Shown here: in pieces, positions 22,431 through 34,811 of the stretch
How the letters are laid out: the number at the start of each line of letters is the position of its first letter
Position numbering within the stretch: position 1 is the first letter of the stretch
DNA from: Rhipicephalus microplus
Lineage: Eukaryota; Arthropoda; Arachnida; Ixodida; Ixodidae
Reading direction: 5' to 3'
DNA length: 64,000 bases
Assembly (NCBI RefSeq): GCF_043290135.1
Contig: NC_134701.1
Coordinates: forward strand, 205,217,601 to 205,281,600
Position numbers and translations under genes: made by a program
Notes under the pieces: generated by a model
Databases searched by the model: none
What the model was told of the DNA's origin: nothing
Seen by the model: only the letters and a program-made list of their open reading frames with translations

Positions 22431-24167
22431 AATACACTCGTTGGCTTTCTCTTCAGAGGTAATTTGAAATACCATTCGAATTGGTAGCGTGGTTCGCCAT
22501 TTCATCGTCTGTCGTAGACGCTGCGATCAATCATAACTTTCTGACTTCCACACTTTTGCTGGCTGATTTTAGCATTCGCAGCGCATGGTGCAGTAAATTG
22601 CACACATATCATTCGCTGCCGCTGCTAGTATCTCTGCCTGTATAGTAACCCTGCGAGGAAAAAAAGCTGTGCTCGTTACGATTAGGAGTCGACTTCTCAA
22701 GAGCTTATTCTGCGGTATGCATTAGCGCATGGTTAGTAGTACATCGTTTGACGTTTGTGGCTTGATGAGGACGTTAACCGCGTATGGCGCGCCATTCTTG
22801 TGTTTCCTAATGTCTCTTCACTCACTTGCTGATCTTTAGGGGCACATAAATAACCACGCCAGTCATGCAGTGACAGGAGATAAGCTACCGTGTAATGCCT
22901 CTAAACCGGATCATGGTTTTCGCAACTATAGCACTTCTGCACATAAACTTCAGGTAGTTCAGTTAGATTTTACTACCAGGTTTGACTACGTGGCAAAGAC
23001 GCACTCACTGAACCATATGTCGCGTTTTAATGTCGGATAAGCAGCACCATTAAAAGTACAGTCGCCGACGTGAAGCTTTCATGATTATCCTAGATTTGCT
23101 AGTTAGAAACTTATAAGCATTCGAAGCATTCGTAACGCACTCCTCAATGCATTACTTTCGAGCAAGTAGTGAACGACATTTTCATTTATTGTTTTTTTTG
23201 CCATTTTCTGCGGGAAACCCTGCACTAATACTCAACATGAGCGGAGAGATTACAACACACTCGACGATATAAAACTGAGCTCTGCACGTCAGCCCACAGC
23301 AGCGACCTCCACGGATTCTTCGTTTTGCTTAGAAACACTCGGTGCTGTCGGCATAGCAGGCCGCAATTATTCTACGACATCACTTAAGCTGCCGCATGCA
23401 CTTAAATAACGCTGTTCATAGCCTTTCGGGAGATTAGAGTGTCATATATTGTGAGTTGTCAGGAACAGTGTTTACGGCATAACTCTTGCTGCTGTTGCGC
23501 TGAAGTGCCTGACGAGGCGCAGTTAATTAAGCGCCTAGGCTAGTGCTGCCTGCAAGATAAAACACCTACGCTATAGCGTCTCGCCGCTGTAAACGTTTGC
23601 TCATAAGTACTTCTGAGAATGCTTGGTGAGCTCGTGCCTTCATTATACGCCAGGTGTCGCTCAGACTCTGACAGCCGGTGTTTTCTATTTATTCATCTTG
23701 CTTTTCCTAATCAACTACACTATTCTCACTCAGAGGAAGTACCACAGTTTCGGTTGTGTCAGTCAGGGCCCCGTATTGTGCGCCGTCAAATGTAATTAGT
23801 TTTCCGCTTGTCGCGCTTAATCCTAATGCCTGTTGACAAGGGTGCATTACGTGTATTAGGAGATCAGTTGTTGGACGCCATACTGATCATCCTGAAGCTC
23901 AAAAGCAGACATAATATGGTGTAAACGTATACTATCTGAGGGCAGGATGTTTCAGTGGTTTTAGATTTCTTTAATATGCTCTTAAACTGCCATTCAGGCA
24001 CATAGAGACGCAGATTATTCCAGTTTCTGTTCTTAGCATAACAGAGAGCATCGAGAATTGTAATAATTGTGCTAGTGTAATGAACCGCTTACTTCTAACA
24101 TCCTTGAGAGTTCTGGCAATTTTTTCTTTCTACTCAAATAATTTTATTATTTTAGAGATCTTCACCC
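22431..24167. other. No recognised feature
   Basis: About 1.7 kb of non-repetitive-looking DNA without a frame I would call a gene. Confidence 0.5.
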
Positions 24168-24370
24168 CTTTTAGAGGCGAAGCTTCTCACGCGGTGGGTA
24201 ATACGTCCCGTGTCGTCGTTGTAGTAGTACATCTCTTTTAGTCCTTAGATTATCCGCTGGATGGCGGTACTTGTATATGATGAATATATGATGATAGATG
24301 CGAAATGGCGGTACTTCAAGTGTTCACTAGGTGAATGGACGGATCGACAGACGGACGAATTGACCGACGC

Positions 24371-24420
<50 letters not shown>

Positions 24421-24705
24421 GCATGGATGGGCGGGTTGACAGAGGGGCTGATCAACACAGAAACAGACAGCGGACGGACAGATGGACGGACGGACAGATT
24501 GACACACGGGTGGATGGGTGGACGCACGGACGGACGCATGGACGCATAGATGGACACATTAATGGACGGATGGATGCACGGACGGACGCACATACGGACG
24601 GACGGATGGACGACACACGCACAGACGGATGCTGGAACGGACAGAAGCACGGATGCTTCGCCCCACTCAACATTATTCACTCCATGGATACGCTGTGACT
24701 TTTTG
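24168..24705 (+). repeat. GCGAAGC repeat family, copy C
   Basis: Starts TTTTAGAGGCGAAGCTTCTC and ends GGATGCTTCGCCCCACTC with the flank ATTCACTCCATGGATACGCTG. The middle holds the shared GATGGCGGTACTT and TATATGATGA blocks, an (ACAG)n run at 24371-24420, and GGACGGAC/GATGGACG units to about 24650. Its open frames are array artefacts. Confidence 0.8.
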
Positions 24706-26976
24706 TTCCTGCTGTACATTTATAAAGGTGTATTATTTTCCTATTGCGTACATGGCTACACCAACAACCAGAAAGGGGAGAAATCCCCGCTGACGTTTGT
24801 GCTGTAAACCAGCCTCACCGAACGACAATAACGTTCCCATGCTTGAGTGTGAGCGTCTGTTAGTTTTTTTTATTTTTTTACCTATATTCATAACAATTTT
24901 GATTTTTTTTTTTACATGTTCAACTTTCTGTCACACCGTACCAGCTTAGCAGTGCAGGATAGAAAACAGGATGATTTTTTTTTTTGTGGTCAAGCTCTCT
25001 TCATTTCGTTTAACCTCACCCCTTCCCCAACAAACTCACACACATGCACACAATCTCAGTAAAAAGTACGGGAATCAGAACACCATCAATTTTCAAAAAT
25101 ACCAATTTGCGAAGATCGTGCCTATCCTAACCTTCCTAAACCTTGAGAGGCGTACAAGATAATATCGTTTCATTTACGGACTCCTTCCTGGTGAAGCGCA
25201 TGTGAAAATGACCTTTCTGATTCACTGAGATGTGTGACCTATAAAGAACGTAGTATGACAGATTAAAACCTGTGCACGGGGAAAATGACAGCTTATGTAC
25301 GAAAACATTGGCCACGTATCATCGTGTCTTACGGCAAATGTTGTCGGAAGAAAATAGCCTTTTGTCTAGAGATACAGACTCTATTTGACAGTAATGTCGA
25401 AAAACAAAAGGTGGTGTAGAACGCAGAGCTGCTGGTAGGTGGCAGCACAGTATCGTCCTAGCGAGACGTAGGAAACACCCAATTTTTCGGGCATAGCATT
25501 GAATTCTCAACGCAGCGTAGAAAACACGGGGGTCTCCAGAATTACGCTTCTATGTATTTTCTAGTAAATAAACACACTACCTAATACTTACGTATTGATG
25601 TTGCACCTCTGACATGCGTAATATTTTCTTTTTGATCGTCAATGTTCCCAAGTGTGATGTTGATGTGGAACTGCCTGGCCGGCCACTACCGGCAGTCGTT
25701 CTACGCAAAGTGACATTCCTAAGCTGAGTGCGACGACCACGGAGCAACATCTCTGTGTGGTGTGAACAGTAAATACCCGCACACGTGTAGAGCTGCCTGT
25801 TCCGGTCTGACGAGATCATGCTGATCTCGTCAGTCCGGACTTGCCCCGTTCAGTCACTAGAGGAACTGACAGTGATCCATCGACTCCAAAACAGGATCAC
25901 CGGAGCAGTCAATGACTCACCGTGTGGTGCCATGTCGATAACCTGGCATTGTTTCTTGGAAGCCCAGCCGAGGTTATCAGGTGCCAACAAGGGGTGCTGG
26001 ACTGGTAGACTTCTGCAACCATGCAGAGAGAAGATAAAAGTGAACACCAGCGTTACCATTTATTCGGGAACGCCGAAGAGTACCCTGCCTATTCTTCGAG
26101 AGTTTATACCGCCAACATGTATGAAGTATTTTACATGTATAAAATATTTTTCTGTCTTGAATTCGTCCTAAAGACTGCTCCAAGAACGAGGGCTACAAGG
26201 GTTCGCACCGGCCACGCAACCCAAGTCCTAGCAGTTGTGTAAGCAGTGGAATACTGTGACACCTTATTTCTAACAATGATAGCAGCTACCAGATCAACAT
26301 GGCTGGATGTTAATCAAAGTCTTAAACTTTCACCGGGCGCTGAATCGCGTGACAGACGCGGAAAAAGACAGACGAACAAATTTCGTGCGAACTACCCCAG
26401 CCCCCAAAAAATTCTCGTTTTTAAAACATTCTGGAACAAAATAGCAGCGACTATTATCAAGTAAAAAAAGCAACCAAGATAAAATCCTTATGAAGTTTTA
26501 GTGAGAAAAAACTTCCACGTTTCACCCTCTGTCACGCATCCGCTTTTCTCGTCTGAGTAGAGAAAGCACAGGGTAGCAAAGCAGATAAAGGGGAAAAAAT
26601 GCTTCCCGTAAGCTTTGCTGTACGTGAGCTGTTTTCAGGCAACATCGGAAGAGGTTGAGGAACAATGTGATGAATGGAGCAAAAGCATGACAGGACGTGT
26701 CTGCGAATGTTTGCACTGGCACCCAGACGTGCTACTTCGCAGCGGCTATCGTTGCGTCACTCGTCACGCCCGCTGCAGTGCTGTTCTAAGCGTGTCCCTG
26801 CAGTATTTCGTTGCAGGTGTCTTTCTTTTTATTAAAAATGAGAAAAATTTATTTAGCCCTCGAAATCTACAATCAGGAGAAGATCTGAACATTCTGATTA
26901 GGATCTCTTGATCTGGACCCCCTGAGAAGTCTGTCATGCGAAGAATTCATTTCCGTATCGGCATGTTGAAAAAAAT
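24706..26976. other. Unassigned, one hairpin
   Basis: T-rich runs at 24860-24990. A weak match to LINE 3' untranslated text (GCAGTGCAGGATAGAAAACA) at 24951. Otherwise only the hairpin at 25801-25839. Confidence 0.4.
25801..25839. repeat. 18-bp near-perfect hairpin, 3-base loop
   Basis: TCCGGTCTGACGAGATCA at 25801-25818 pairs with 25822-25839 except one T:T mismatch; the loop is TGC. The inner 12 bp are perfect. It could be a snap-back junction or the end of a foldback element. No terminator context exists in this eukaryotic DNA. Confidence 0.7.
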
Positions 26977-27497
26977 GCCGCCATATCCACGAAGTGAATG
27001 ATGATGAGTGGGCGAAGCTCCGGAGGTAAACCTGGTAAACCATGAATCCTACGTACAATTTGCCCACTCGATTTTATTGCAACACTCCCCCTAGCGTACG
27101 TCGCCGCACAATATCGAACGATGACACTCGCCATATGTGGCATCATTCCTATTTTATAACACCTCGCATCTTTCATAATCAACTACACGTACCGCCGTCT
27201 AGTTTATAACATCTTGCATCTTTTGGACGGACGGACGGACGGACGGACGGACGGACGGACGGACGGACGGACGGACGGATGGATGGATGGATGGATGGAT
27301 GGATGGATGGATGGATGGATGGATGGATGGATGGATGGATGGATGGATGGATGGATGGACGGACGGACGGATGGACGGATGGATATGGCTGTACTCTTTA
27401 GATCGGGCGGTGGCTAGCGTAATACTTCGAACTGAACGAGAGGTGGCTACATATAGGGGACGCACAGCCCACGCCTTAAGGAGCTTCGCTCCTAAAA
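26977..27497 (-). repeat. GCGAAGC repeat family, copy D
   Basis: Minus orientation: right end at 26977-27022 (CCATATCCACGAAGTGAATGA then GTGGGCGAAGCTCC), left end at 27476-27497 (TTAAGGAGCTTCGCTCCTAAAA). The core is pure (GGAC)n at about 27221-27277 followed by (GGAT)n to 27356. The long MDGWMDGW and SIHPSIHP frames here are array translations. Confidence 0.8.
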
Positions 27498-30400
27498 AGT
27501 GGCATTTTGTAATAATTGCGAAGTTACTGAATTCACCCATATTCAGCGACGAAGCCGGAACGCTGAAGAACGCAACTCTCGTTTTCTTCTGGCATGTTTA
27601 CAACGTGTGAGCGTCATTATATCAGCGATCAATCGACTTCACTGAGTGGGTGTCCGGGCTGCACTTGCAGTTGCAGAGTGTATAGTGCACATATGTTAAC
27701 GAATGCAGGAGAAGCACACATCTGTTATTGTTGCGTTCAAGAGTGACGCCATTATAGTCATCTGCTTGTTTCACTCATGAGATGTTGGCTGCCCTAATGG
27801 TTTCGGTTTAATAATTGAATTTGTTTGAATCCTATAACGTTACAACAATTACCAGAGGCTGCCTTTTCTCTATCTCAGGGCTGCGATAGGTTCTTCGAAT
27901 GAACTTCAATTCGCACATTTGAACGAAAGAATGGACGTCTAACAGCACTAATTATCTTTTATTTACTTTTTATTAACTCTCACCAACGATGTGTTTAACC
28001 CAATGGAGATGCCTGCCGGTACAAAGAAAGCGAAATGACACATTTATTGAAACTGTCTGTATAATCTCCAGTTTAAAGAAGTTTCTGTGCTTCTGGCAAT
28101 GTCGATTACAGATGCTTCTTATTGTCCATACAGTAAACATAAACCCATTTCTCACAAACAATGCAATCTTCCTCTCATATTTATTACAACAATGCTGTGA
28201 AAACTTAGTGGCCAAATATAGAGGGTCTCATGCAAGCTGACCAATGTTTTCATATGTATACGCCTGTCTGTGTCGAACACGCTGATGACCAGGGGCCTTC
28301 GCGAACGCTTGACCTATAAAAACATCAGCGAGCCTATTCTTTTTTGTGCAACCTCTATGATAAACAGCGTGTTCTGCCTCCATCTCTTCACTTGCAGTAT
28401 TCAGATTTATATACCGTTCCCAGTATTTCAGAATAATGGGCTATTCCATCCAAGAGCTAGCCCAGGTTACTGTTTTAAACGGCCTGGTACATGATGTCAC
28501 TCTCAGAAAGTCACTCAGGAGGCGTGAGCTGCGAGTGTAAATCTGGTGAGTGGGTGACTTAGAGGACGCTTGCTCAGTTCGATCGGCTTTAGTTAGTCAT
28601 TTTGTCAAGCAGCTCGACCGTTATTCGTTTCCCCTCTTGCATTGTCATTTGTGCCAGCTTGAACGTTCTTGCCAAGAATTGCAAACATCTGCCAAATAAT
28701 TTTAGCAGGACCACTATAAAGTTACTTGAGCTTGAATGCTGGTTGACTATAGTTTGCGTCGTTTCACTAAGAGTGGCACATTCTATGCCTCCATCAAGTG
28801 TGAGCTTTTGCAACCGGGCAACTGAAATCGATTAACCTAAATTGGGGGCGGAAAAGAGTGTAGTTAGCTTACTTTCTAAAAAAACGAAAGTAGGTAATTT
28901 GTTAACGATGAACAGCTTGCACCCTGCACTTGCCGCTGTGCCACAAAGCGACTGGCCCAGTGAGGAGGAGGGGAAGACGAGCTTCTACGTGGAGAAGGGC
29001 AGATGAAGCGGGGACCTGTTCTCTGCAGGTGCAGCACAGTCTCGATGGGAGACAGCTTGTTTCGACCGAAGGAGCAGCGGCTAGGAATGGTTCCGGTTGA
29101 AGAGTCTCCTTTGGTCTGATTATGAGATCAATAGTTGTTCGAGTTTCCAGCATTGCTCTTGTACATAATTTTCCCAGGAATATTGCCTTTGTGTTGCTTT
29201 GACCGTAGGAGTGTTTGCATTTTTCAAGGACTAAACTGAAACGTAAATATCATACCGGCAAGTGTCACCAGTGTGCAGGAGATCAGCAGGTACAGAACCT
29301 TTCTACATTTCATCACATGAAAACGGACCAAACATCTCTCTACGGTAGAGAGATTAGAGCCCTTTGTAAAATATTTTTGTTGTTTGCGTAGTGTTGGTGG
29401 GATTCAATTATACTGACGTAACTACTCGAAGTTCACATATGCAGAACACTGTGGCTGATACTAACAACGGCAGGATAGATAGTGTTTTTTTTTTTTTGAA
29501 CGGTGAAATTGTTAACCTTGGTGTCGTGACCCGTTATGCCGTGATCTCTGTCGTGACCCGTTATGCGCTCTTTTCGTCCTGTTCTTCATCTGCTTCGCTT
29601 CCAGAGCGCATTGACGATTTGTGCATGTTGTAGCGATGGGTAGAAAACAAGGGGAAAAAAATAAAGAATTGTAAACAAATAGGACGGAGAAAAAATCTCG
29701 TTGAAAAAACACTTCTCATGAAGCAGTGGGATTAGAACGCCTGTGCATGCGATCCGGTTGGGTGCGTCTTCACCACTCGACTACAAAAGTGCAGTGAAAA
29801 AACATAGCATAGCCTTGTAAAGTATTGCATAGCAAAAGGATAAAATGAGACGCGATGTTGCAAAGGAGAGATTCCAGCGTGGGAGGAGTGAAATGTGGAG
29901 GGTAAATAGTAAAGCATCAAGTTTAAGAATGCTGAAGGGAGAAACAGGGTGAAAAAAATGCAGAAATACACAGAAAAAAAAGAGATAGAGAGAAAAAGAG
30001 ACCGACAGATATAAAATTGAATAAAATTTCGCAGGTTCCACGCTATTTGCAAATTCATGAACTACGAGGCAGCTAGCTAGTAAAAAGCTGCATAGATCTC
30101 CTTGTCTGTCTTTGAGGCCAACGAAGTCATTTTTCATGTGACATTTTCTTCACTCTGTTTATGCATGTACAATCTGGTATGTACAATACTAATGGAGCGT
30201 ATTTTTGAGTGTATACAATTCACCATCTGCCATTTTCATTTGTCACGCACTCGTGTCATGCCGTTCAATTTTGGTACATATCAAGCAAGGAAAACAACTG
30301 GAAGTGACCCGAGGCAGCATTATATAAACCATGCCGTGCATGGGATGCGTGTCATTTTTTTCGTGTTATTGCCAAGGGCCGCGAGTCCATCCCATTTGTG

Positions 30401-31117
30401 TGATATGTAAGTGATTCCATATGCACGAAATGCCTATCATAAACTTTACGTTACCACCTCTCATTTAGGTTCGCTATGCAGTGTTAACTCGCCATAACAG
30501 CTTCAGTGTTTAGTAACCTAATTAAACTGCCGTGACCACCCTGAGACCATGTCATGTAAGTCATGCCGCTCATCACGAGCGTGTCAGAATTTTCGTGTTA
30601 GCCCCTTCAGTTCAGCTCTTCATGAAGTCATTTTATGCTATACCAGTTTTGGCACATGTGCCATTAACGAAACGGTCAGGGCTACACATTATCGCAGGCA
30701 GGTAAGCATATGTGCAAAGGGGCAGAAGTTTGCAAAGAAATGCCTCACATTTGAAAGACAGCCAAAACAGAGCGTATAAGAAGGAAACAAAAGTAAGCTT
30801 AAGATAACCGAAGAGTTCTGCACAGATCTGAACTTTCTATGTGCTTAGAACCACCGGAGCAAAGTTGTCCATCGCATCTACTGTCCATACAGTATAAGGT
30901 ACAAGGGCGTTAAAAGGGGTAAGTGGTAAATCTTTTTGGGATAGACGGGGCTGTCACAACAAATTATGGTGTACTGCAGCTGGATGGTAGCGCTTCAGAT
31001 TCATGCTTTGCTGAAGGGCAGATGCTGCAGAAAAAATGGCTTCCTTACATTCTAGCATAGGACATAAATATTCATAAGTATTTATGCTGACTTCAAGTAT
31101 GTGATCAGTCTTATATA
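27498..31117. other. Unassigned, one tRNA-like remnant
   Basis: I see no gene. Contains the tRNA-like stretch at 29729-29790 and a local duplication of GTCGTGACCCGTTATGC at about 29523 and 29549. Confidence 0.5.
29729..29790 (-). repeat. tRNA-like SINE head remnant
   Basis: On the minus strand it reads TTTTGTAGTCGAGTGGTGAAGA (A-box-like) then GCGTTCTAATCCCACTGCTTC (B-box-like). It is too divergent for a functional tRNA and has no recognised SINE body. Confidence 0.4.
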
Positions 31118-31549
31118 CTCGGCGACAACTTTTCTTGGCACTTAAGGGAAAGCTACGGAGGTGGAGCTTTTGAACGTGTAGCATTACGTGAAGTGGTCCG
31201 TTTTGCCACGCGTCTCATAAGGCTATGGAAGGTGATGGGGGCGCACCATCAGCCTTTCATGTAGACGTAGACGCCACCTAGCGCTTGAGGTGCACGTAAA
31301 AAGGCGGGAATTTCTCGCGCGTTCATAAACACGAAGTCAGGGATAAATAAATTTAAAATAAATACGACTATCTTAACAGTGTGAGCTGCTTCCTGCCTTA
31401 AATAGCTCCACGTAGAGAATAAAGAAGGAACTTCTATACTTCACTGTGAGAATACGGGCGCTGTTCGGGAACTATATTCACTGGCGGTAAGAAGCCCTCG
31501 ATTTGGCTCTGTAGCCTTCGCTTCAATGCCAAGAAAAGTTGTCACCGAG
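31118..31549. mobile_element. 432-bp MITE with long terminal inverted repeats, TA-flanked
   Basis: CTCGGCGACAACTTTTCTTGG begins at 31118 and its near-perfect reverse complement ends at 31549. Including the flanking TTATATA/TATATAA, the arms 31111-31140 and 31527-31556 match at 29 of 30 positions. Weaker pairing continues inward to about 50 bp (CTTAAGGGAAAGCTACGGAG against CTCTGTAGCCTTCGCTTCAA). TA or TATA on both sides fits Tc1/mariner-type target duplication. No transposase frame is inside, so movement would need an enzyme in trans. Superfamily is inferred from the TA target only. Confidence 0.75.
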
Positions 31550-31556
31550 TATATAA

Positions 31557-32593
31557 ATTGCATAGTTCTCGTTTTGTAACATGACATTGTGTAAGATATA
31601 GTATAGTCCTTTCTGGACATACCTTTTATGCCCTTCCCTTTTATAATTATGAGCTATTACTTTATAGTATTGTCCCACGTGAACTTTGAAATGCAAATAA
31701 CTCTCAAAAATGTTACAAAACTATAATGTAAGAAGTTTTAAGACACTCCGCTCATAATAATTCCTGACTCTATGTTCATAAGATTATGTAAGCGATATTA
31801 CACTATCAAACAAAAATTGCGCTATTTTCATGTTAAATGTTGTGTGAAAAAGGTTTTATCTTCATCTGGCCATCAGAAACACCTAAAGTATACTGTTGAA
31901 CCTCCAGAAATTGCCCAAACTGCGTCTCAAGAAAGACACATCTTATGCGAAGAAATAAAAGCTTGCTTGCATGGCGAACGTATTTTCAGATGATTTTTTG
32001 TTGTTGTTGTTGTTGTGACAGCTAGAAAGTTATGCTTACCTTGAGCATGTGACTCTGGTAAACTCCACATATGTACTGCAATCACAATCAGCGAGAGTAC
32101 TATTTCCAGTGAGCATTTAGTTTTTATGAGCCACCTTGAGCTCTCTAAAGGGCCTCTAAACAGCCTCTTAAATTGCAAAAAAAAAACGAGAACTTTATTA
32201 TCTCCTAGCGTTTTCCCGTTCCGCAGCCTAATTAGTGACGTCAAAAGCTTGTTCATGTGACGTGAAAGTGCAATAATTTCTCGATTGATCAGTATACGAA
32301 AGATACCTTTTGTGAATTTTTCGTACACTGTTTTACCATACAGTCCCACTCCGGCGCTGTTTTGTATTACAGGAGTATCATTCGCAATAAATATATATCA
32401 CTTCGAATTCTGCGTTTGTGGCTGCTCATACAGAGATAGCAATGCGTAGCTTAAAATAATGAAATCCTAACTGCCTCAACCTTTAATGCGGACATTCCAT
32501 GTGCTTTATGAATAAGTAAGTGGCCGGGAAGAAATAACATTTGTAGGAACGGTGGTGAAGGTGAGAAAGAAACTGCTGTCTCTCGTTTAAGCT
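31557..32593. other. No recognised feature
   Basis: AT-rich DNA with a (GTT)n run near 31998-32016. No convincing frame. Confidence 0.5.
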
Positions 32594-32619
32594 CGGGGTG
32601 GTTTTCTTCTCATTCTCCT

Positions 32620-33340
32620 TCTCATCAGCCCGACTACGCCCACTGCAGAACAAAGGCGTCTCTCATGCTTCGCCCGCCAACTTGGACCTGTGCTTGCAGC
32701 TGCCACTTTATACCCGCAACTTCATAATCTCATCTGGCCACCTAACTTTCCGTCTCCCTTTCAGCTACTTGCCCTCCCTTGGAATCCAGTCAGTTACCCT
32801 TAATGGCAAGCGGTTATCCTGCCTACGCTCTGCTTGCCCGGCTCATTCCCATTTATTCTTGATTTCAGCTATGATATTTTTCAACCCGGTTTGTTTCCTG
32901 ACCCACTCTGCTCTCTTCTTGTGTATTAAACTTACACCTATCCTTTTGCTTTCCATCACTCGCTGCGTCGTCAACAACCTAAGTTGTACCCTCTTTGTAA
33001 TGCTCCATGTTTCGGCTCCGTAGATAAATACCGGCAAGGCGCAGCTGTTATTTACCTTCCTCTCAACGTATCGACAAAAGCTGCCTTTCATGATTTGAGA
33101 ATGCTCGCCGATTGCGCTCCACCCCGTACGGATTATTCTAGTTACTTCAACCTCGTAGTTCGGCTCCGCGGTTACAACCTGTTCAAAGTAGACGTGGTTT
33201 TTTTAGCACTTTAAGTGAACCAATACTATCTTGAAGCACAGTTATTTTCAGAGGTTGTTTTACAATACTGCTGAAGATTATTTTAAAACCTGCATTTCTG
33301 CTCTTCTTGTCTAACTTAGTAATCATCCATTGCAATTCAT
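32620..33340 (-). pseudogene. RTE LINE reverse transcriptase C-terminal part
   Basis: Minus-strand text includes YVERKVNNSCALPVFIYGAE, TWSITKRVQLRLLTTQRVME and IGVSLIHKKRAEWVRKQTGL, matching the thumb and C-terminal region of the copy at 20.7-20.95 kb. The FADD box is not included. Frames are broken on both sides of 32843-33091. Confidence 0.8.
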
Positions 33341-33776
33341 GGGATGAAGGTGCTAAGAATCTCTGGGTTAGGACAGGCCATCATTGTAACCTGAATTTAG
33401 CAAAGTTTAACGCTAGAACTTTTTCTAGTGAAGCAAGTCTAGCTGTGCTATTTCAGTAACTAGAAGGGGTTAACTGGGATCTAGTAGGACTCAGTGAAAA
33501 CTATGTCAAAAATGCAGCCGCCTTAGCCGTAATTCGATCCTGCGACGCGCAGTTCAGCAGCTGAGTACCTTAGCCTGCTATCATCGCTTGGATGGCAGCA
33601 GAGAACTGGTCGTGGGGTTACTTATCCACAAATATAGCTCCTAACATTGCATATTACTCTATCATCAATGAAAGGCGGGCAAGTATCGTAATTAAACCTA
33701 ATAAAAGATACAAGATGAAGGTGGTGCAGGCCTACGAGCCGACATCCAGCCATGACGATTGATAAGTTGAAAGCTT
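33341..33776 (+). pseudogene. RTE LINE endonuclease, N-terminal part (inverted segment)
   Basis: Matches 18470-18870 of the other copy: GCTAAGAATCTCTGG, AAGTTTAACGCTAGAACTTT, then GCAGCAGAGAACTGGTCGTGG and AAGGTGGTGCAGGCCTACGA. It has a TAA near 33460, a tRNA-like SINE scrap at about 33505-33590 and small indels. It continues at 35174 after the nested insertion. Confidence 0.8.
33505..33590 (-). mobile_element. Ruka-like SINE tRNA head, scrap inside the RTE LINE
   Basis: Minus-strand reading resembles the Ruka tRNA head: TAAGGTACTCAGCTGCTGAAC and GGATCGAATTACGGCTAAGG. It interrupts the endonuclease text between GGACTCAGTGAA and GATGGCAGCAGAGAACTGG. The rest of the SINE is absent. Confidence 0.55.
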
Positions 33777-34326
33777 TTATTTTTATTAATGACCTGCCTA
33801 ATTTTCTTACCTTCTTTTGGTGTTTCTTATATGCTGATGACACTAAAATTATGAATTCTAACGAAGATCTATCAGCAGTAGTAACCCAGCCTAACATTTA
33901 TTCAATAACATTTAGTTTACCCACACACAATGCTAAACAGTTTCTACAAGAAAATAAAATTCTCTATGTTGCCGCCCTTGTAAAATCAATCCCGCCACTT
34001 TTATTTTCAAACTACTGAATAAAAATATATCATCATGATCAATTCATCAATCATCTTTGCTAAATACTAACCCATTTCGTTTCGCACAGCATAATAATTC
34101 TATTCTGCCTAGAGTACGAACCAATTATTGCAAACAGACAGTTCACTTTGGGGCCATATCGTTATGGAATACTCTGCCATCTTTAATAAAACTTAAAAAA
34201 ACACATAAATTTCGTCATGAATTGAAAAAGTTTTTGTTATGCATCACTCACTCTTCTGCCTAAACGATTTCTCCCTCGCCATGTTATTTTTTTCAGTTGC
34301 TTGTTTTTCTTATTTATCACGTGATG

Positions 34327-34328
<2 letters not shown>

Positions 34329-34403
<75 letters not shown>
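34329..34403. repeat. (TA)n microsatellite
   Basis: About 37 uninterrupted TA units on the left of the SINE and palindrome. A second run is at 34727-34790. Confidence 0.95.
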
Positions 34404-34406
<3 letters not shown>

Positions 34407-34418
34407 GGAGTGATAATT

Positions 34419-34548
34419 GATTTGATTGATATGTGGGGTTTAACGTCCCAAAACCACTATATGATTATGAGAGACGCCTTAGTGGAGGGCTCCGGAAATT
34501 TAGACCACCTGGGGTTCTTTAACGTGCCCCCAAATCTGAGCACACGGG
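34419..34548 (-). mobile_element. Ruka-like SINE, 5'-truncated, with target-site duplication
   Basis: Minus orientation: the tail side is GATTTGATTGATATGTGGGG, then GTTTAACGTCCCAAAACCAC and the body to GAGCACACGGG. The tRNA head is missing. GGGAGTGATAATT at 34406-34418 and GGGAGTAATAATT at 34549-34561 match at 12 of 13 positions and mark the insertion. Confidence 0.8.
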
Positions 34549-34632
34549 GGGAGTAATAATTCAATGGGCCAGTTAGTCTTCGTGAAGGTATGGGATATGT
34601 CACAACGGGAGCGTTGTCAACAAGGATAAATA

Positions 34633-34721
34633 TATTTCCCAACAGTTTCGGGAGGGGTCCTCCCTTCATCAGGGGACTCATCCCCTGATGAAGGGAGGAC
34701 CCCTCCCGAAACTGTTGGGAA

Positions 34722-34724
<3 letters not shown>
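34633..34724. repeat. 44-bp perfect palindrome with hammerhead-like core
   Basis: 34633-34676 is the exact reverse complement of 34681-34724, with a CTCA spacer. Each strand carries CTGATGA, a 6-bp helix GGGAGG/CCTCCC closed by ACC, then GAAA (plus strand: 34685-34691, 34693-34698, 34702-34707, 34708-34711). That is the order of a hammerhead ribozyme core up to helix II, except for one extra A at 34692. Penelope-like elements are known to carry hammerhead motifs and inverted terminal copies, so an inverted scrap of such an element is my inference. Minus-strand text beyond the palindrome (34562-34632) matches no domain I can name. Confidence 0.65.

Positions 34725-34726
<2 letters not shown>

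Positions 34727-34790
<64 letters not shown>
34727..34790. repeat. (TA)n microsatellite
   Basis: About 32 TA units on the right of the palindrome, following AATAAATA. Confidence 0.95.
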
Positions 34791-34793
<3 letters not shown>

Positions 34794-34811
34794 GAAAGCA
34801 GTGTATACCTA

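Noticed and set aside
24371..24420. CRISPR-like regular spacing in short repeats
   Set aside because: Simple tetranucleotide runs with no spacers, in eukaryotic DNA.
24940..25030. Another RNase H LINE 3' end
   Set aside because: Only a short match (GTGCAGGATAGAAAACAGG); too weak to call.
32605..33776. Two independent RTE fragments inserted side by side
   Set aside because: The identical CGGGGTGGTTT at both outer ends (32594 and 35815) makes one 5'-inverted insertion the simpler reading.
34633..34724. Rho-independent terminator
   Set aside because: The hairpin is far too long, flanked by (TA)n, and lies in eukaryotic repeat DNA.
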